Assembly (NCBI RefSeq): GCF_009707955.1
Contig: NZ_WMDQ01000016.1
Coordinates: forward strand, 19,441-83,440
Source of the DNA: Flavobacterium sp. LC2016-13
GTDB taxonomy: Bacteria > Bacteroidota > Bacteroidia > Flavobacteriales > Flavobacteriaceae
DNA: 64,000 nt
Reading direction: 5' to 3'
Every line of letters begins with the position of its first letter. Within the stretch, counting starts at the first letter, position 1. The position numbers and the translations under genes were made by a program. Shown here piece by piece: positions 32,226 to 41,004 of the stretch. The notes below the pieces were generated by a model. The model ran no database searches. It saw only the letters and a program-made list of their open reading frames with translations, and was not told where the DNA came from.

Positions 32226-32388
32226 GTTTTGTCCCGAAGCTTCGGGATTGCAGGAATAATACGTTTTATTAACCACGGATTGCGTGAGGGATAGGAATAA
32301 GCTACCGAAGTAGCGCGGATAGCCCGACCGTATTTGCGAAAGGCGCGAATAAGCGGTTTGTTAAATAGCGCCTTTTGCAAATAAGGTC
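32226..32388 (-). repeat. Structured multi-hairpin element (possible RNA or dispersed repeat)
   Basis: The minus strand shows a 21-bp imperfect long stem (32326-32346 with 32368-32388, two mismatches; core TATTTGC/GCAAATA and GGCGC/GCGCC). A UUCG-tetraloop stem follows (GCTAC-TTCG-GTAGC, 32301-32314), then a CACG/CGTG stem (32274-32286) and a CCCGAAGCTTCGGG palindrome (32232-32247). The line GGTCGGGCTATCCGCGC occurs between the first two. A 64-codon frame spans part of it but has no start signal or protein-like composition. Similar elements are, from memory, scattered in Bacteroidota genomes. Strand is inferred from the UUCG loop. Confidence 0.65.
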
Positions 32389-32407
32389 ACGCCCAGATTA
32401 TAAAACG

Positions 32408-32438
32408 AAAAAGCCTATTCGTAATGAACAGGCTTTTA
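32408..32438 (-). terminator. Intrinsic terminator of corA
   Basis: The stem AAAAGCCT/AGGCTTTT, with a second inner pairing TTC/GAA, lies about 20 bp past the corA stop. Confidence 0.8.
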
Positions 32439-32457
32439 TTTATGTTTTGTTTTGGAT

Positions 32458-33384
32458 TTAAAACCATCTTCTTCGTTTAAAAAGAAATACACCAACGGCC
32501 GAAAGTATGATTGAAACTGAAAGAAGAATCCAAATTCCGTATTTAATTTCTTCGAGACCATTTGGAACATTCATACCATATAAACTGGCAATTAATGTTG
32601 GAATCATCAAAATAATCGAGATCGAAGTCATTTGTTTCATGATATTATTCATGTTGTTGGAAATTACAGAAGCGTAGGAATCAACCATTCTTGTCAAAAT
32701 ATCACTGTAAATGTTTGCCGTATCTTGCGCCTGACTTAACTCAATTTCGACATCTTCGACCAAATCTGTGTCGTAGTTTTGTGTTTGTATTTTTAAGTTT
32801 TTAATGCGATGAAATAAAACATCATTCCCTTTTAAAGAGGTTATAAAAAAGACAAGACATTTCTCAATTTGAAGCAATGTTTGCAGTTCTTCATTTTTAA
32901 TTGATTTTTCTAAATTATCTTCTGCTACTTTAATTTTTTGATTGATTTGTTTAAGATATTTCAAATACCAAACGCTTGACGAGAGCAAAAGTCTTAAAAC
33001 TAAACAAAAATTATCATTGATTTGGATATGTTTTTTTTGTGAATAACGCACAAGGTCACAGATAATTTCAGTTTTATAAAAGCTGATTGTCACTTTTATA
33101 TCGTCTTTGAAAACGAATCCTAAAGGTATGGTTTGAAATGGTAATTTTATATCATCTCTTTTTACCGGAACACGTAAAACTACTAATGTCCAGCCATCTT
33201 CAGTTTCGATACGAGGTCTTTCGTCGATATCTTCAATATCATTATAAAAAGCTTCAGGAATTTGAAGTTCTTCTAATAAATATTTTTTTTCTTCTACAGT
33301 TGGTGATTCTATGTTAATCCAGCTGTTCGAACTCCATTCAGGAATTTCAAATAATCCGTTATTACTTTTATAAAATGTTTTCAT
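32458..33384 (-). CDS. corA: Magnesium/cobalt transporter CorA family
   Basis: The 308-aa inner-membrane protein has an N-terminal cytoplasmic funnel domain and two C-terminal helices. The signature GMN motif is in SLYGMNVPNG (about residues 267-276), at the start of the pore helix pair, and the tail ends KRRRWF. CorA channels form pentamers that admit Mg2+ or Co2+. The IEDIDERPRIETEDGW segment near the N-terminus fits the family. It is monocistronic with its own terminator. Confidence 0.92.
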   Translation of the reverse strand: MKTFYKSNNGLFEIPEWSSNSWINIESPTVEEKKYLLEELQIPEAFYNDIEDIDERPRIETEDGWTLVVLRVPVKRDDIKLPFQTIPLGFVFKDDIKVTISFYKTEIICDLVRYSQKKHIQINDNFCLVLRLLLSSSVWYLKYLKQINQKIKVAEDNLEKSIKNEELQTLLQIEKCLVFFITSLKGNDVLFHRIKNLKIQTQNYDTDLVEDVEIELSQAQDTANIYSDILTRMVDSYASVISNNMNNIMKQMTSISIILMIPTLIASLYGMNVPNGLEEIKYGIWILLSVSIILSAVGVFLFKRRRWF

Positions 33385-33422
33385 TTCAAATTCTGAATGT
33401 TTTTATATCGCTTTGTAAAACC

Positions 33423-33454
33423 AAAAAGCCCATCTTTAGTTAGATGGACTTTTC
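33423..33454 (-). terminator. Intrinsic terminator of folD
   Basis: The stem CCATCT/AGATGG, extended by A/T pairs, is followed by a T-run on the minus strand. Confidence 0.7.
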
Positions 33455-33477
33455 TGTATTGTATATTCTTTTTTGTC

Positions 33478-34362
33478 TTATTTTCTGGCGCTTCTCATTT
33501 TGCGGGCCAAAAGCGTGTTTTTAAGTAACATTGCAATTGTCATTGGTCCTACTCCACCAGGAACTGGCGTTATGAATGATGCTTTTTTACTTACTCCGTC
33601 AAAATCTACGTCACCTTTTATAACATATCCTTTTGGATTTGATGCGTCATCTACGCGAGTAATTCCAACGTCGATAACCGTTACTCCTTCTTTTACCATA
33701 TCGGCTTTTAAAAATTCAGGAACTCCTAAAGCTGTAATAATAATATCTGCATTTTTAGTGAATTCTGCTAAGTTTTTAGTACGACTATGTGTTAGTGTAA
33801 CTGTCGAATCTCCCGGATTTCCTTTGCGGCTCATCAAGATACTCATTGGTCGGCCTACAATATGGCTTCTTCCAATTACTACGGTATGTTTTCCGGCAGT
33901 TTCTACTTTGTAACGTTCTAACAATTCCATAATTCCAAATGGTGTTGCCGGAATAAAACTTTCCATTTCAAGTGCCATTCTTCCAAAGTTTGTTGGGTGA
34001 AAACCATCAACATCTTTATCAGGATCAATTGCTAATAATATTTTTTGTTCGTCGATGTGTTTTGGTAAAGGCAACTGAACGATGTATCCGTCAAGATCAT
34101 CATCTTCGTTTAATTCCTTAATTTTAGCTAACAACGCTTCTTCGGTAATATCTTCCGGTAAACTTACTAAAGTTGAATCAAAGCCAATTTGCTGACAAGA
34201 TTTTACTTTACTTCCTACGTAAGTTAAACTTGCTCCGTTTGTTCCTACGATAACTGCTGCTAAATGAGGCACTTTTCCTCCAGCATTTTTTATCGATTGA
34301 ACTTCGGCTGCGATTTCGTTTTTAATGTCTTCAGCTGTTTTTTTACCGTCTAGTAGTTGCAT
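33478..34362 (-). CDS. folD: Bifunctional methylenetetrahydrofolate dehydrogenase/cyclohydrolase
   Basis: FolD oxidises 5,10-methylene-THF and hydrolyses the product to 10-formyl-THF. Active-site Tyr48 and Lys52 are in LTYVGSKVKSCQ. The NADP site is GRSHIVGRPM, and PVPGGVGPMTIAMLL is the conserved C-terminal signature. At 294 aa it is normal. A short repeat-rich spacer separates it from ffh, upstream on the same strand. Confidence 0.96.
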   Translation of the reverse strand: MQLLDGKKTAEDIKNEIAAEVQSIKNAGGKVPHLAAVIVGTNGASLTYVGSKVKSCQQIGFDSTLVSLPEDITEEALLAKIKELNEDDDLDGYIVQLPLPKHIDEQKILLAIDPDKDVDGFHPTNFGRMALEMESFIPATPFGIMELLERYKVETAGKHTVVIGRSHIVGRPMSILMSRKGNPGDSTVTLTHSRTKNLAEFTKNADIIITALGVPEFLKADMVKEGVTVIDVGITRVDDASNPKGYVIKGDVDFDGVSKKASFITPVPGGVGPMTIAMLLKNTLLARKMRSARK

Positions 34363-34370
34363 TGTTTTTA

Positions 34371-34480
34371 TTTCAGGTTTAAAGTTTCATGTTTCACGTT
34401 AAATGTGAAACTCATATTTATTATATTAAAAAAGTTCCAAATTTCAGCCTCATAACTTGAAACCTGAAACTTGAAACTTT
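34371..34480. repeat. Inverted CTGAAACTTGAAAC-type repeats between folD and ffh
   Basis: TTTCAGGTTTAAAGTTTCA on the left is complementary to TGAAACCTGAAAC-type words on the right (34459-34478), with a GTTTCAC/GTGAAAC hairpin inside. The same words occur at 20014-20077. Confidence 0.6.
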
Positions 34481-34488
34481 TAATTTTA

Positions 34489-35841
34489 TTATCTCGGCAT
34501 TCCGCCTGGCATTCCTTTCATGCCGCCCATCATTTTCATCAGGTTTTTTCCGCCCGGACCTTGCATCATCTTCATCATTTTGCTCATTTGGTCAAACTGC
34601 TTCATTAACTGATTTACTTGCTCGACTTTGGTTCCTGAACCTTTAGCGATTCTGGCTTTCCTTTTTACGTCGATTATGGCAGGTTTGCTTCTTTCGATTG
34701 GTGTCATCGAGTGAATGATTGCTTCTATATGTTTAAAGGCATCATCTTCTATTTCTACATCTTTCATGGCTTTTGAAGCTCCTGGTATCATTCCAACCAA
34801 GTCTTTCATATTACCCATTTTCTTTACTTGTTGAATTTGCGTTAAGAAATCATCAAAACCGAATTCGTTTTTAGCAATTTTCTTTTGAAGTTTTCTTGCT
34901 TCTTCTTCATCAAATTGTTCCTGCGCTCTTTCTACAAGTGACACAACGTCTCCCATACCTAAGATACGCTCCGCCATACGATCTGGATAGAAAACATCAA
35001 TTGCTTCCATTTTCTCTCCTGTACCAACAAATTTGATTGGTTTATTTACAACCGATTTAATCGAAATTGCAGCTCCACCACGTGTATCTCCATCTAATTT
35101 CGTTAAGATAACTCCATCAAAGTTTAAGATATCGTTGAAAGCTTTTGCTGTGTTTACAGCATCTTGTCCTGTCATTGCATCAACAACGAACAATGTTTCC
35201 TGTGGCTGAATTGCTTTGTGAACACGTGCAATTTCATCCATCATTTCCTGATCTACTGCTAAACGTCCGGCTGTATCGACAATTACGACATTAAAACCGT
35301 TTGCTTTTGCATGTTTAATCGCGTTTTGAGCAATTTCTACAGGATTTTTATTTTCTGGTTCTGAGTAAACCTCTACACCAATTTGATCTCCAACAACATG
35401 CAACTGATTAATCGCCGCAGGACGGTAGATATCACACGCTACAAGAAGTGGTTTTTTATTTTTCTTAGTCTTTAAAAAGTTGGCTAATTTTCCTGAGAAA
35501 GTTGTTTTACCAGAACCTTGCAATCCTGACATTAAAATAACTGAAGGAGTTCCAGAAAGATTAATTCCTGCAACATCGCCACCCATTAATTCTGTCAACT
35601 CATCTTTTACCAGCTTCACCAATAATTGTCCTGGCTGAAGCGTAGTTAAAACGTCCTGACCAATTGCTTTTTCTTTTACTTTGGTTGTAAAATCTTTAGC
35701 AATTTTAAAGTTAACATCGGCATCAAGCAAGGCACGACGAACTTCTTTTAAGGTATCGGCAACGTTTACTTCTGTAATTTTACCGTGCCCTTTTAATATA
35801 TGGAAGGCTTTATCTAACTTATCACTTAAATTATCAAACAT
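34489..35841 (-). CDS. ffh: Signal recognition particle protein Ffh
   Basis: Ffh is the SRP54 GTPase that binds signal peptides and 4.5S RNA for co-translational targeting. The N domain is followed by G1 GLQGSGKTT (107-115), DTAGRLAVDQEMM, TKLDGDTRGGAA and the GTGEKMEAIDVF region. The C-terminal M domain is methionine-rich, ending MKMMQGPGGKNLMKMMGG. At 450 aa it is normal. Its promoter has both -33 and -7 elements. Confidence 0.97.
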   Translation of the reverse strand: MFDNLSDKLDKAFHILKGHGKITEVNVADTLKEVRRALLDADVNFKIAKDFTTKVKEKAIGQDVLTTLQPGQLLVKLVKDELTELMGGDVAGINLSGTPSVILMSGLQGSGKTTFSGKLANFLKTKKNKKPLLVACDIYRPAAINQLHVVGDQIGVEVYSEPENKNPVEIAQNAIKHAKANGFNVVIVDTAGRLAVDQEMMDEIARVHKAIQPQETLFVVDAMTGQDAVNTAKAFNDILNFDGVILTKLDGDTRGGAAISIKSVVNKPIKFVGTGEKMEAIDVFYPDRMAERILGMGDVVSLVERAQEQFDEEEARKLQKKIAKNEFGFDDFLTQIQQVKKMGNMKDLVGMIPGASKAMKDVEIEDDAFKHIEAIIHSMTPIERSKPAIIDVKRKARIAKGSGTKVEQVNQLMKQFDQMSKMMKMMQGPGGKNLMKMMGGMKGMPGGMPR

Positions 35842-35863
35842 ACTATTTTCTTTATTTGAAGTG

Positions 35864-35894
35864 CAAAGATAATCTAATTAGATATTTCAGGCAA
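35864..35894 (-). promoter_or_regulatory. ffh promoter (TTG-20-TATCTTTG)
   Basis: The -7 box TATCTTTG (35864-35871) is an exact match, with TTG at 35892-35894 on the minus strand 20 bp upstream. This is one of the cleanest promoters in the window. Confidence 0.65.
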
Positions 35895-35910
35895 TTTTTA
35901 TTTATGCGCA

Positions 35911-36177
35911 ATTTTGCCACGAAGACACTAAGGCACAAAGTTTATTATTTGCGTTGTGTTACTTAACTGCAAAATGCGCGAAGTTTTTTTTTCATGCAAA
36001 GACACAAAGTTTAAAGCCAAATATTAAAAAAAGTTTCTCGCAGATTTAGCAGATTAGGCAGATATTTTTTTAGGTTAAGCATGAAAAAATCTATTAAATC
36101 TGCTAAATCTGCGAGAAACAAAAAAAGCGCAAAGAAATAAATCTTTGCGCTTTTGTGCCTTTGTGGCAATATTTTTA
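35911..36177. repeat. Composite inverted repeat between ffh and the MBOAT gene
   Basis: Nested arms are visible. The outer TTTTGCCACGAAG...GGCACAAAG (from 35911) is partly complementary to CTTTTGTGCCTTTGTGGCAATA (to about 36172). The inner arms are a perfect 23-bp repeat at 36033-36055 and 36097-36119 (core GCAGATTTAGCAGATT). No ORF is supported in this 333-bp gap. Confidence 0.75.
36123..36153 (-). terminator. Intrinsic terminator of the MBOAT operon
   Basis: The stem AAAAGCGCAAAGA/TCTTTGCGCTTTT is followed by a T-run on the minus strand, about 20 bp past the stop at 36175. Confidence 0.8.
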
Positions 36178-37854
36178 GAACTGGAAATAAATAAAAGGCT
36201 GTGAACCTGCAACTGCTGTTGCGTAAACTATCCAATAAACAAATCCCAGGATTATTGCTTTTGCTAATAATGGTGTTTTATCAAAAACGAACTTCATTTT
36301 ATCTGTAATCACTTCCGGCAAGAAATGCCAAACGTAACCAAACAGCATTAATAAGAATACATTTTTATATCCTAAAACGATGACTTTCCATTGTTCCGGT
36401 TCGAATGTTAATTGCCCTATATTATTAATTACCTGCAACGCTGTTTCGAAATCTCTGGCGCGGAAAAAGATCCAACAGAAAACAACGAAATGAAACGTGA
36501 TTACTATTGAAAAGAATTTCCATAAGAAATTAGAACCTTCTTTTTTGGAAGGAAAAAATTCCATGAAGATTTTATGAACCGCCAACGCCAATCCGTGCAA
36601 AGCTCCCCAGATAATAAACTGTGCTCCGGCTCCGTGCCACAATCCTCCTAAAAGCATTGTTGTAAACAAATTGAAATTGGTTACCAGCGTTTGATTTTTT
36701 TTATTTGAAAGTAAAAATGTCAAACAAAAAAGTGCGATTGCGCCAATTGCGATTGCCAATGGAATAAAACTAACATTCACGTTTGAAATTCCCCAAAGCA
36801 ATAATCCGAAGAAAAATAAACTCGGAAATAAAAATCCTGCGAATGTTCCTTCTCTGTTTCCTCCAATAGAAATATATAAAAAGTCTTTTAACCAGGTTGA
36901 TAACGAAATATGCCATCTTCTCCAGAAATCAGTAATCGAAACAGATTTATACGGCGTTCTAAAGTTGGCCGGTAATTTAAATCCAAGTAACAAAGCGATT
37001 CCGATTGCCATATCTGAATATCCAGAAAAGTCACAATAAATCTGAATTGCATATCCGTAAGACGCCATTAAATTTTCGAATGATGTATAATTCATCGGCG
37101 TATCAAAAACACGATCTACAAAGTTTATAGAAATATAATTTGATATTACTGTTTTCTTGATTAATCCACCAATAATCAGAAACAATGCATTGTTTACATC
37201 TTGTTTGGTAAGGTTTAATTTTTGATAAATCTGCGGCAGGAAATCTTTTGCGCGTACAATTGGTCCGGCAACTAATTGCGGGAAAAACGAAACGAAAAAT
37301 AAATATTCGATATAGTTTTTTGTTGGTTTAATTTCTTCACGATAAATCTCGATAATATAACTCATCGACTGAAAAGTATAAAACGATATTCCGACAGGAA
37401 GAAAAATATTATGAAGCTGGAAATGACCATTGAACATATCATTGTATGTTACAATCATAAAGTTCATGTATTTAAAATAGCCTAATAATCCCAAATTCAG
37501 GATTACACTTATAACTAAATATATTTTCTTGGTATTTACTTTGGTTTCTTTGTAAATGATCTGGCTTAAGCCATAATCGACTACTGAAGAAAGCAATAAA
37601 AGTAAAAAGTAAATTCCGCTTGACTTATAATAAAAGAAAAGCGAGAACAGAATTACATACGTTAATCGTAAATAAAATGTTTTACGTAAAAAGGCGTATA
37701 CAAAATAGAACACCAAAAACAATCCAAGAAATAGTCCTGTATTGAATAATAATTTTTCGTCGGGATTATAAACGAACCAACTTTTGACTTGTTCTAATGT
37801 TATGGTACCAAAATTTTGAACAAACCAATTATTTATGCTATTACTTGCTATCAA
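36175..37854 (-). CDS. MBOAT-family O-acyltransferase (AlgI/DltB-like)
   Basis: The 559-aa polytopic membrane protein carries the family core: VGISFYTFQSMSYIIEIYR, FFPQLVAGPIVRA, YCDFSGYSDMAIGIALLLGFKLPANF (in parts) and FWRRWHISLSTWLKDFLYI. The catalytic His region is GGLWHGAGAQFIIWGALHG. AlgI-type proteins move an acyl group across the membrane to acylate exported polysaccharides. Two SGNH-fold proteins directly upstream and overlapping suggest they complete the acylation step, as AlgJ/AlgX do with AlgI. The acceptor polymer is unknown. Confidence 0.93.
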   Translation of the reverse strand: MIASNSINNWFVQNFGTITLEQVKSWFVYNPDEKLLFNTGLFLGLFLVFYFVYAFLRKTFYLRLTYVILFSLFFYYKSSGIYFLLLLLSSVVDYGLSQIIYKETKVNTKKIYLVISVILNLGLLGYFKYMNFMIVTYNDMFNGHFQLHNIFLPVGISFYTFQSMSYIIEIYREEIKPTKNYIEYLFFVSFFPQLVAGPIVRAKDFLPQIYQKLNLTKQDVNNALFLIIGGLIKKTVISNYISINFVDRVFDTPMNYTSFENLMASYGYAIQIYCDFSGYSDMAIGIALLLGFKLPANFRTPYKSVSITDFWRRWHISLSTWLKDFLYISIGGNREGTFAGFLFPSLFFFGLLLWGISNVNVSFIPLAIAIGAIALFCLTFLLSNKKNQTLVTNFNLFTTMLLGGLWHGAGAQFIIWGALHGLALAVHKIFMEFFPSKKEGSNFLWKFFSIVITFHFVVFCWIFFRARDFETALQVINNIGQLTFEPEQWKVIVLGYKNVFLLMLFGYVWHFLPEVITDKMKFVFDKTPLLAKAIILGFVYWIVYATAVAGSQPFIYFQF

Positions 37855-37855
37855 C

Positions 37856-39277
37856 TTATTTCTTAAATTTAAAATTATCGTATGCTTTTAAAAATGCTTC
37901 TGTAAACAATTTTCCTTGTTTTTCGTATCCTTTTTTAGAATAATGAACCCAATCAGGACCTATTAATTTTTCTGCTTTTAGATTTCGAATTCCTTCTAAT
38001 CCTCCAAACTCATCATATAAATCCCAAACTGCAAAACCATCTGTTTCTGCAATTTCATTAATTCTTCTTGCATAATCACGAACATACACGTTAGGTTTTC
38101 TTCCTTTAAGCAAAGATGGCGGTGGGGTCATCACAATTACCGAAACATTGCTGTTTTGCGCTTTTATGTTTTTTATAAACTCACGTAATTCTCTTATATA
38201 AGATGAAGCTTCCATGTGATCATAACTTTCATTTGTTCCTAATGAAAAAATCAATACATCAGGATGCAGCGCTTTTAACTGCTCAAAAAATAATGGATAT
38301 TTATTATAATCAGAGAACTTTGCACCATTTACTCCAATACTGCTATAAATTAAACCGGCAGCATCTTTTTCTAAAACAAGTCCGTTAAGTTCATATTTTG
38401 AGGCACTTTTATTCGGAACTAAATAAATTTTATCTAATGCTTTTTCTGATTTGTAATAATGTGAAAACGCATCAGATTCAAGATTTAAGGGAACAAATTC
38501 TGAACTTTTAATAATTTTTGGTTTTGTTTCGTGTGTTAAGATTTTCAATGTTCTTCCCGCACGAATATTATTAGATTTCAGATTGTTTTCTCTTTTTATT
38601 TCGGCAACTGAAATATTGTATTTATCGGCAATTACAGAGATTGCTTCTCCTTTTTTAATTTTATGTTTTATTATTTTTCGCTCTGTTCCTTCTGTAATAT
38701 TAGTTTGGGCTGAAATAGCCAAATCAAACATATCCTGATTTTGAGGTGTAATAATATGGATTGAATTAAACTTGTATGCCGGATCTTTAACGTTCAATTG
38801 TACTGCAAAACCTCCGTTGTCCCTCCAAAGTCCAATTCCGCTTAAACCAATCGGAACACTTTTGAAAGGATGGATGTTTCGATAGCTTTCCCATGTTCTG
38901 TTTGAATAAAATCGTTCGTTATAAGAACCGTTTGTTTTGGCTAATTGATACGGAAAAACAAGACCACGACCAGCGTTCCCGAATTGTTGTTGCAATATTT
39001 TACGAATTTTATTGGTCATTAAATCTCCCTGAATGTGAGAATCGCCAATATGTACAATATTTATTTTCTGATTATTTTGACTTTCGTTTTCTTTAAATTT
39101 CTTAAAAACACTTTCTAAAACTTTCTCATTATAAATGTGATTGCCCGTATAAATTTCAGCTGTTGTACTGTCTATTTTACTAATCATATTTTTAGTTATT
39201 GGATGTGAGACTGACTTTTGCGTTTTGTCATTTGTTGAGAAGAAAAGACAACAAAAGAAAATAATAAGTTTATTCAT
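37856..39277 (-). CDS. SGNH/GDSL-type protein with an inserted LysM domain
   Basis: The 473-aa exported protein has a short signal (about 1-14). SGNH block I is NIVHIGDSHIQGD (Ser80 nucleophile). Block III is SLGTNES, and block V is DWVHYSKKGYE with the Asp/His pair. A LysM domain is inserted between blocks I and III (204-247: KHKIKKGEAISVIADKYN, ending IRAGRTLKIL), suggesting binding to peptidoglycan or another GlcNAc polymer. It is translationally coupled on both sides: 8-bp overlap with the upstream SGNH gene and 1 bp from the MBOAT gene. Confidence 0.88.
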   Translation of the reverse strand: MNKLIIFFCCLFFSTNDKTQKSVSHPITKNMISKIDSTTAEIYTGNHIYNEKVLESVFKKFKENESQNNQKINIVHIGDSHIQGDLMTNKIRKILQQQFGNAGRGLVFPYQLAKTNGSYNERFYSNRTWESYRNIHPFKSVPIGLSGIGLWRDNGGFAVQLNVKDPAYKFNSIHIITPQNQDMFDLAISAQTNITEGTERKIIKHKIKKGEAISVIADKYNISVAEIKRENNLKSNNIRAGRTLKILTHETKPKIIKSSEFVPLNLESDAFSHYYKSEKALDKIYLVPNKSASKYELNGLVLEKDAAGLIYSSIGVNGAKFSDYNKYPLFFEQLKALHPDVLIFSLGTNESYDHMEASSYIRELREFIKNIKAQNSNVSVIVMTPPPSLLKGRKPNVYVRDYARRINEIAETDGFAVWDLYDEFGGLEGIRNLKAEKLIGPDWVHYSKKGYEKQGKLFTEAFLKAYDNFKFKK

Positions 39278-40754
39278 TTAGACTATCATTTTTGACAGTA
39301 ACAGAATCTGCTTTCGCTTTTCTGACTGTTCTGGGTTTATCTGCAACAACATCTCGCTTTTCACGCAGCACTTTATATTGTTCGTATCCTTTATTCAATT
39401 GATCATACAATAAATTACCTATAGCTTTTGCTCCACGCTGATTAAAATGCGTGTAATCTTTATTGGCTCTTGCCGGAGCTTCGTCGACCCATTTTACCAT
39501 AGATCCGTCTCCGCCCATTAAAGTATATAAATTCACAAATCCGGATTCTGTTTCTAAAGCATATCTTTTTTGAGCTTTCATTAATGGAACTACGGCTGAA
39601 TCGGTTTTCATTTCTAAATCATATTTGGTCGATTTATCAGCGGTTGAAACAATCAAAATAGAAACACCCGGAAAAGATTCCCTGATTTTATTTACTACTT
39701 TTTTCATGCCTTTTTCGTACCAAAAGTAATTTTTGGTACCGTAATTTAAAACATTGGTTCCGTAATGCAAAATAATAAGATCGTATTTCAACGTATTATT
39801 AAATGATTGCATAACTCCGGCATCAAAAATAGAAATAGGTAAACCTGAATTCCCTCTTTGTGAGAAGTTATCTACGTGAACTCCAATTCCGTTATCGAAA
39901 TTAAAGCCATAAATTGGAATTGAATCGGCTTGTACAAAATTTGCTTTAAATGCTTTAATACTTCCCGAAGCTACTTTTATGGTATTTACTAAATTATTCG
40001 GATTAAGATTTTTTCGAAGTGTGTCCTTTCCAATAATAAAATTAACATTCCCTTTTCTATGGGATTTTCCATAAAACAAGGTTGGATTATCCAGCGAAGT
40101 TGAGAATTTATTAAGTCCGGCTTCGTATTGAACCCAGGTTTGATTTTTGGTGTCATTTGCATAGAAAACGTGTCCGTTTACACCAAAAGGATTTGTTGGT
40201 CTTTTTACGTTTAGATACGATTGTGTTTTCCAGTTTTTAGAATACGAAGATTTTACTGAACCTCTTGATGCCGCAGATTCTGAAGTTATGGAAACAAAAC
40301 CAACGCCATTTCCGCCAAAACGCTGTTGATAATTTGTACGAACGTCCTGAACAATTAAATCGCCATCGGTCATAGAATCTCCATAATATGCGATCCTTAC
40401 TTTGGCTTGCGGATTATTTTCTAATTGATATAATTTTTCATAAAATGAAATCAGGTATTGGTATCCTTTGTAGTTGTCAAAAGTTTCAGAAGGAAATTCG
40501 ATACCTTCAGAAGCATCAAAATTAATTTTCTCCTGTGCTTCCTGTTTTTCAATTTCGGCAATGCTATCGCCTTTTAGCGATAAAGAATCATTTGCTACCG
40601 ACTCCAGAAGCAAACTATCAATAAGTACATTTTTAGAATCGATTTTACTATCCGAAAAGATTTTATTCGGTAAGACTTGTTTAAATCCTATAAAAGCTAT
40701 GAATGCTAACGCAACAATGGCAAAAGACTGAAAAAAATATGATTTTGTATTCAC
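39270..40754 (-). CDS. SGNH/GDSL-type membrane-anchored protein
   Basis: The 494-aa protein has an N-terminal helix (about 7-26) that is either a signal or anchor, a Ser/Asp-rich linker, then an SGNH domain: block I AYYGDSMTDGDLI, block III LHYGTNVLNYG, block V YTHFNQRGAKAIG. It ends with a charged coiled region (REKRDVVADKPRTVRKAKAD). It is the first gene of the SGNH-SGNH-MBOAT operon. The division of labour between the two SGNH proteins cannot be told. Confidence 0.87.
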   Translation of the reverse strand: MNTKSYFFQSFAIVALAFIAFIGFKQVLPNKIFSDSKIDSKNVLIDSLLLESVANDSLSLKGDSIAEIEKQEAQEKINFDASEGIEFPSETFDNYKGYQYLISFYEKLYQLENNPQAKVRIAYYGDSMTDGDLIVQDVRTNYQQRFGGNGVGFVSITSESAASRGSVKSSYSKNWKTQSYLNVKRPTNPFGVNGHVFYANDTKNQTWVQYEAGLNKFSTSLDNPTLFYGKSHRKGNVNFIIGKDTLRKNLNPNNLVNTIKVASGSIKAFKANFVQADSIPIYGFNFDNGIGVHVDNFSQRGNSGLPISIFDAGVMQSFNNTLKYDLIILHYGTNVLNYGTKNYFWYEKGMKKVVNKIRESFPGVSILIVSTADKSTKYDLEMKTDSAVVPLMKAQKRYALETESGFVNLYTLMGGDGSMVKWVDEAPARANKDYTHFNQRGAKAIGNLLYDQLNKGYEQYKVLREKRDVVADKPRTVRKAKADSVTVKNDSLNE

Positions 40755-40891
40755 TTAGTATTTATAAATTTTAAGAATAGGATTACAAAAATTTTAAAAC
40801 AATTCCTGCTAATTCCTTATAAAAAACACGTGCAAAGATAGAATTAAACATTAATTTATAATTCTTTTTAGCAATTAAAATAAAAACAAAA

Positions 40892-40919
40892 AAAGAGGTC
40901 AGATAAATCTAACCTCTTT
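40892..40919 (-). terminator. Intrinsic terminator of the haem operon
   Basis: AAAGAGGT with inner AGAT/ATCT pairing to ACCTCTTT, with a T-run on the minus strand, lies about 85 bp past the hmuY stop. Confidence 0.7.
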
Positions 40920-41004
40920 CAAAAAAAAATAAAAAAAACAAAGCTAATGATTGATTAGATTTTAATACTGTTTTTTTAGTTCCTATACAGCTAAAGTATT
41001 TTTC

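Noticed and set aside
32186..32380. 64-codon minus-strand frame across the multi-hairpin element
   Set aside because: It is made from inverted repeats, includes the UUCG and CCCGAAGCTTCGGG stems, has an improbable Arg/Lys-rich composition and no promoter or start context; better read as a non-coding repeat.
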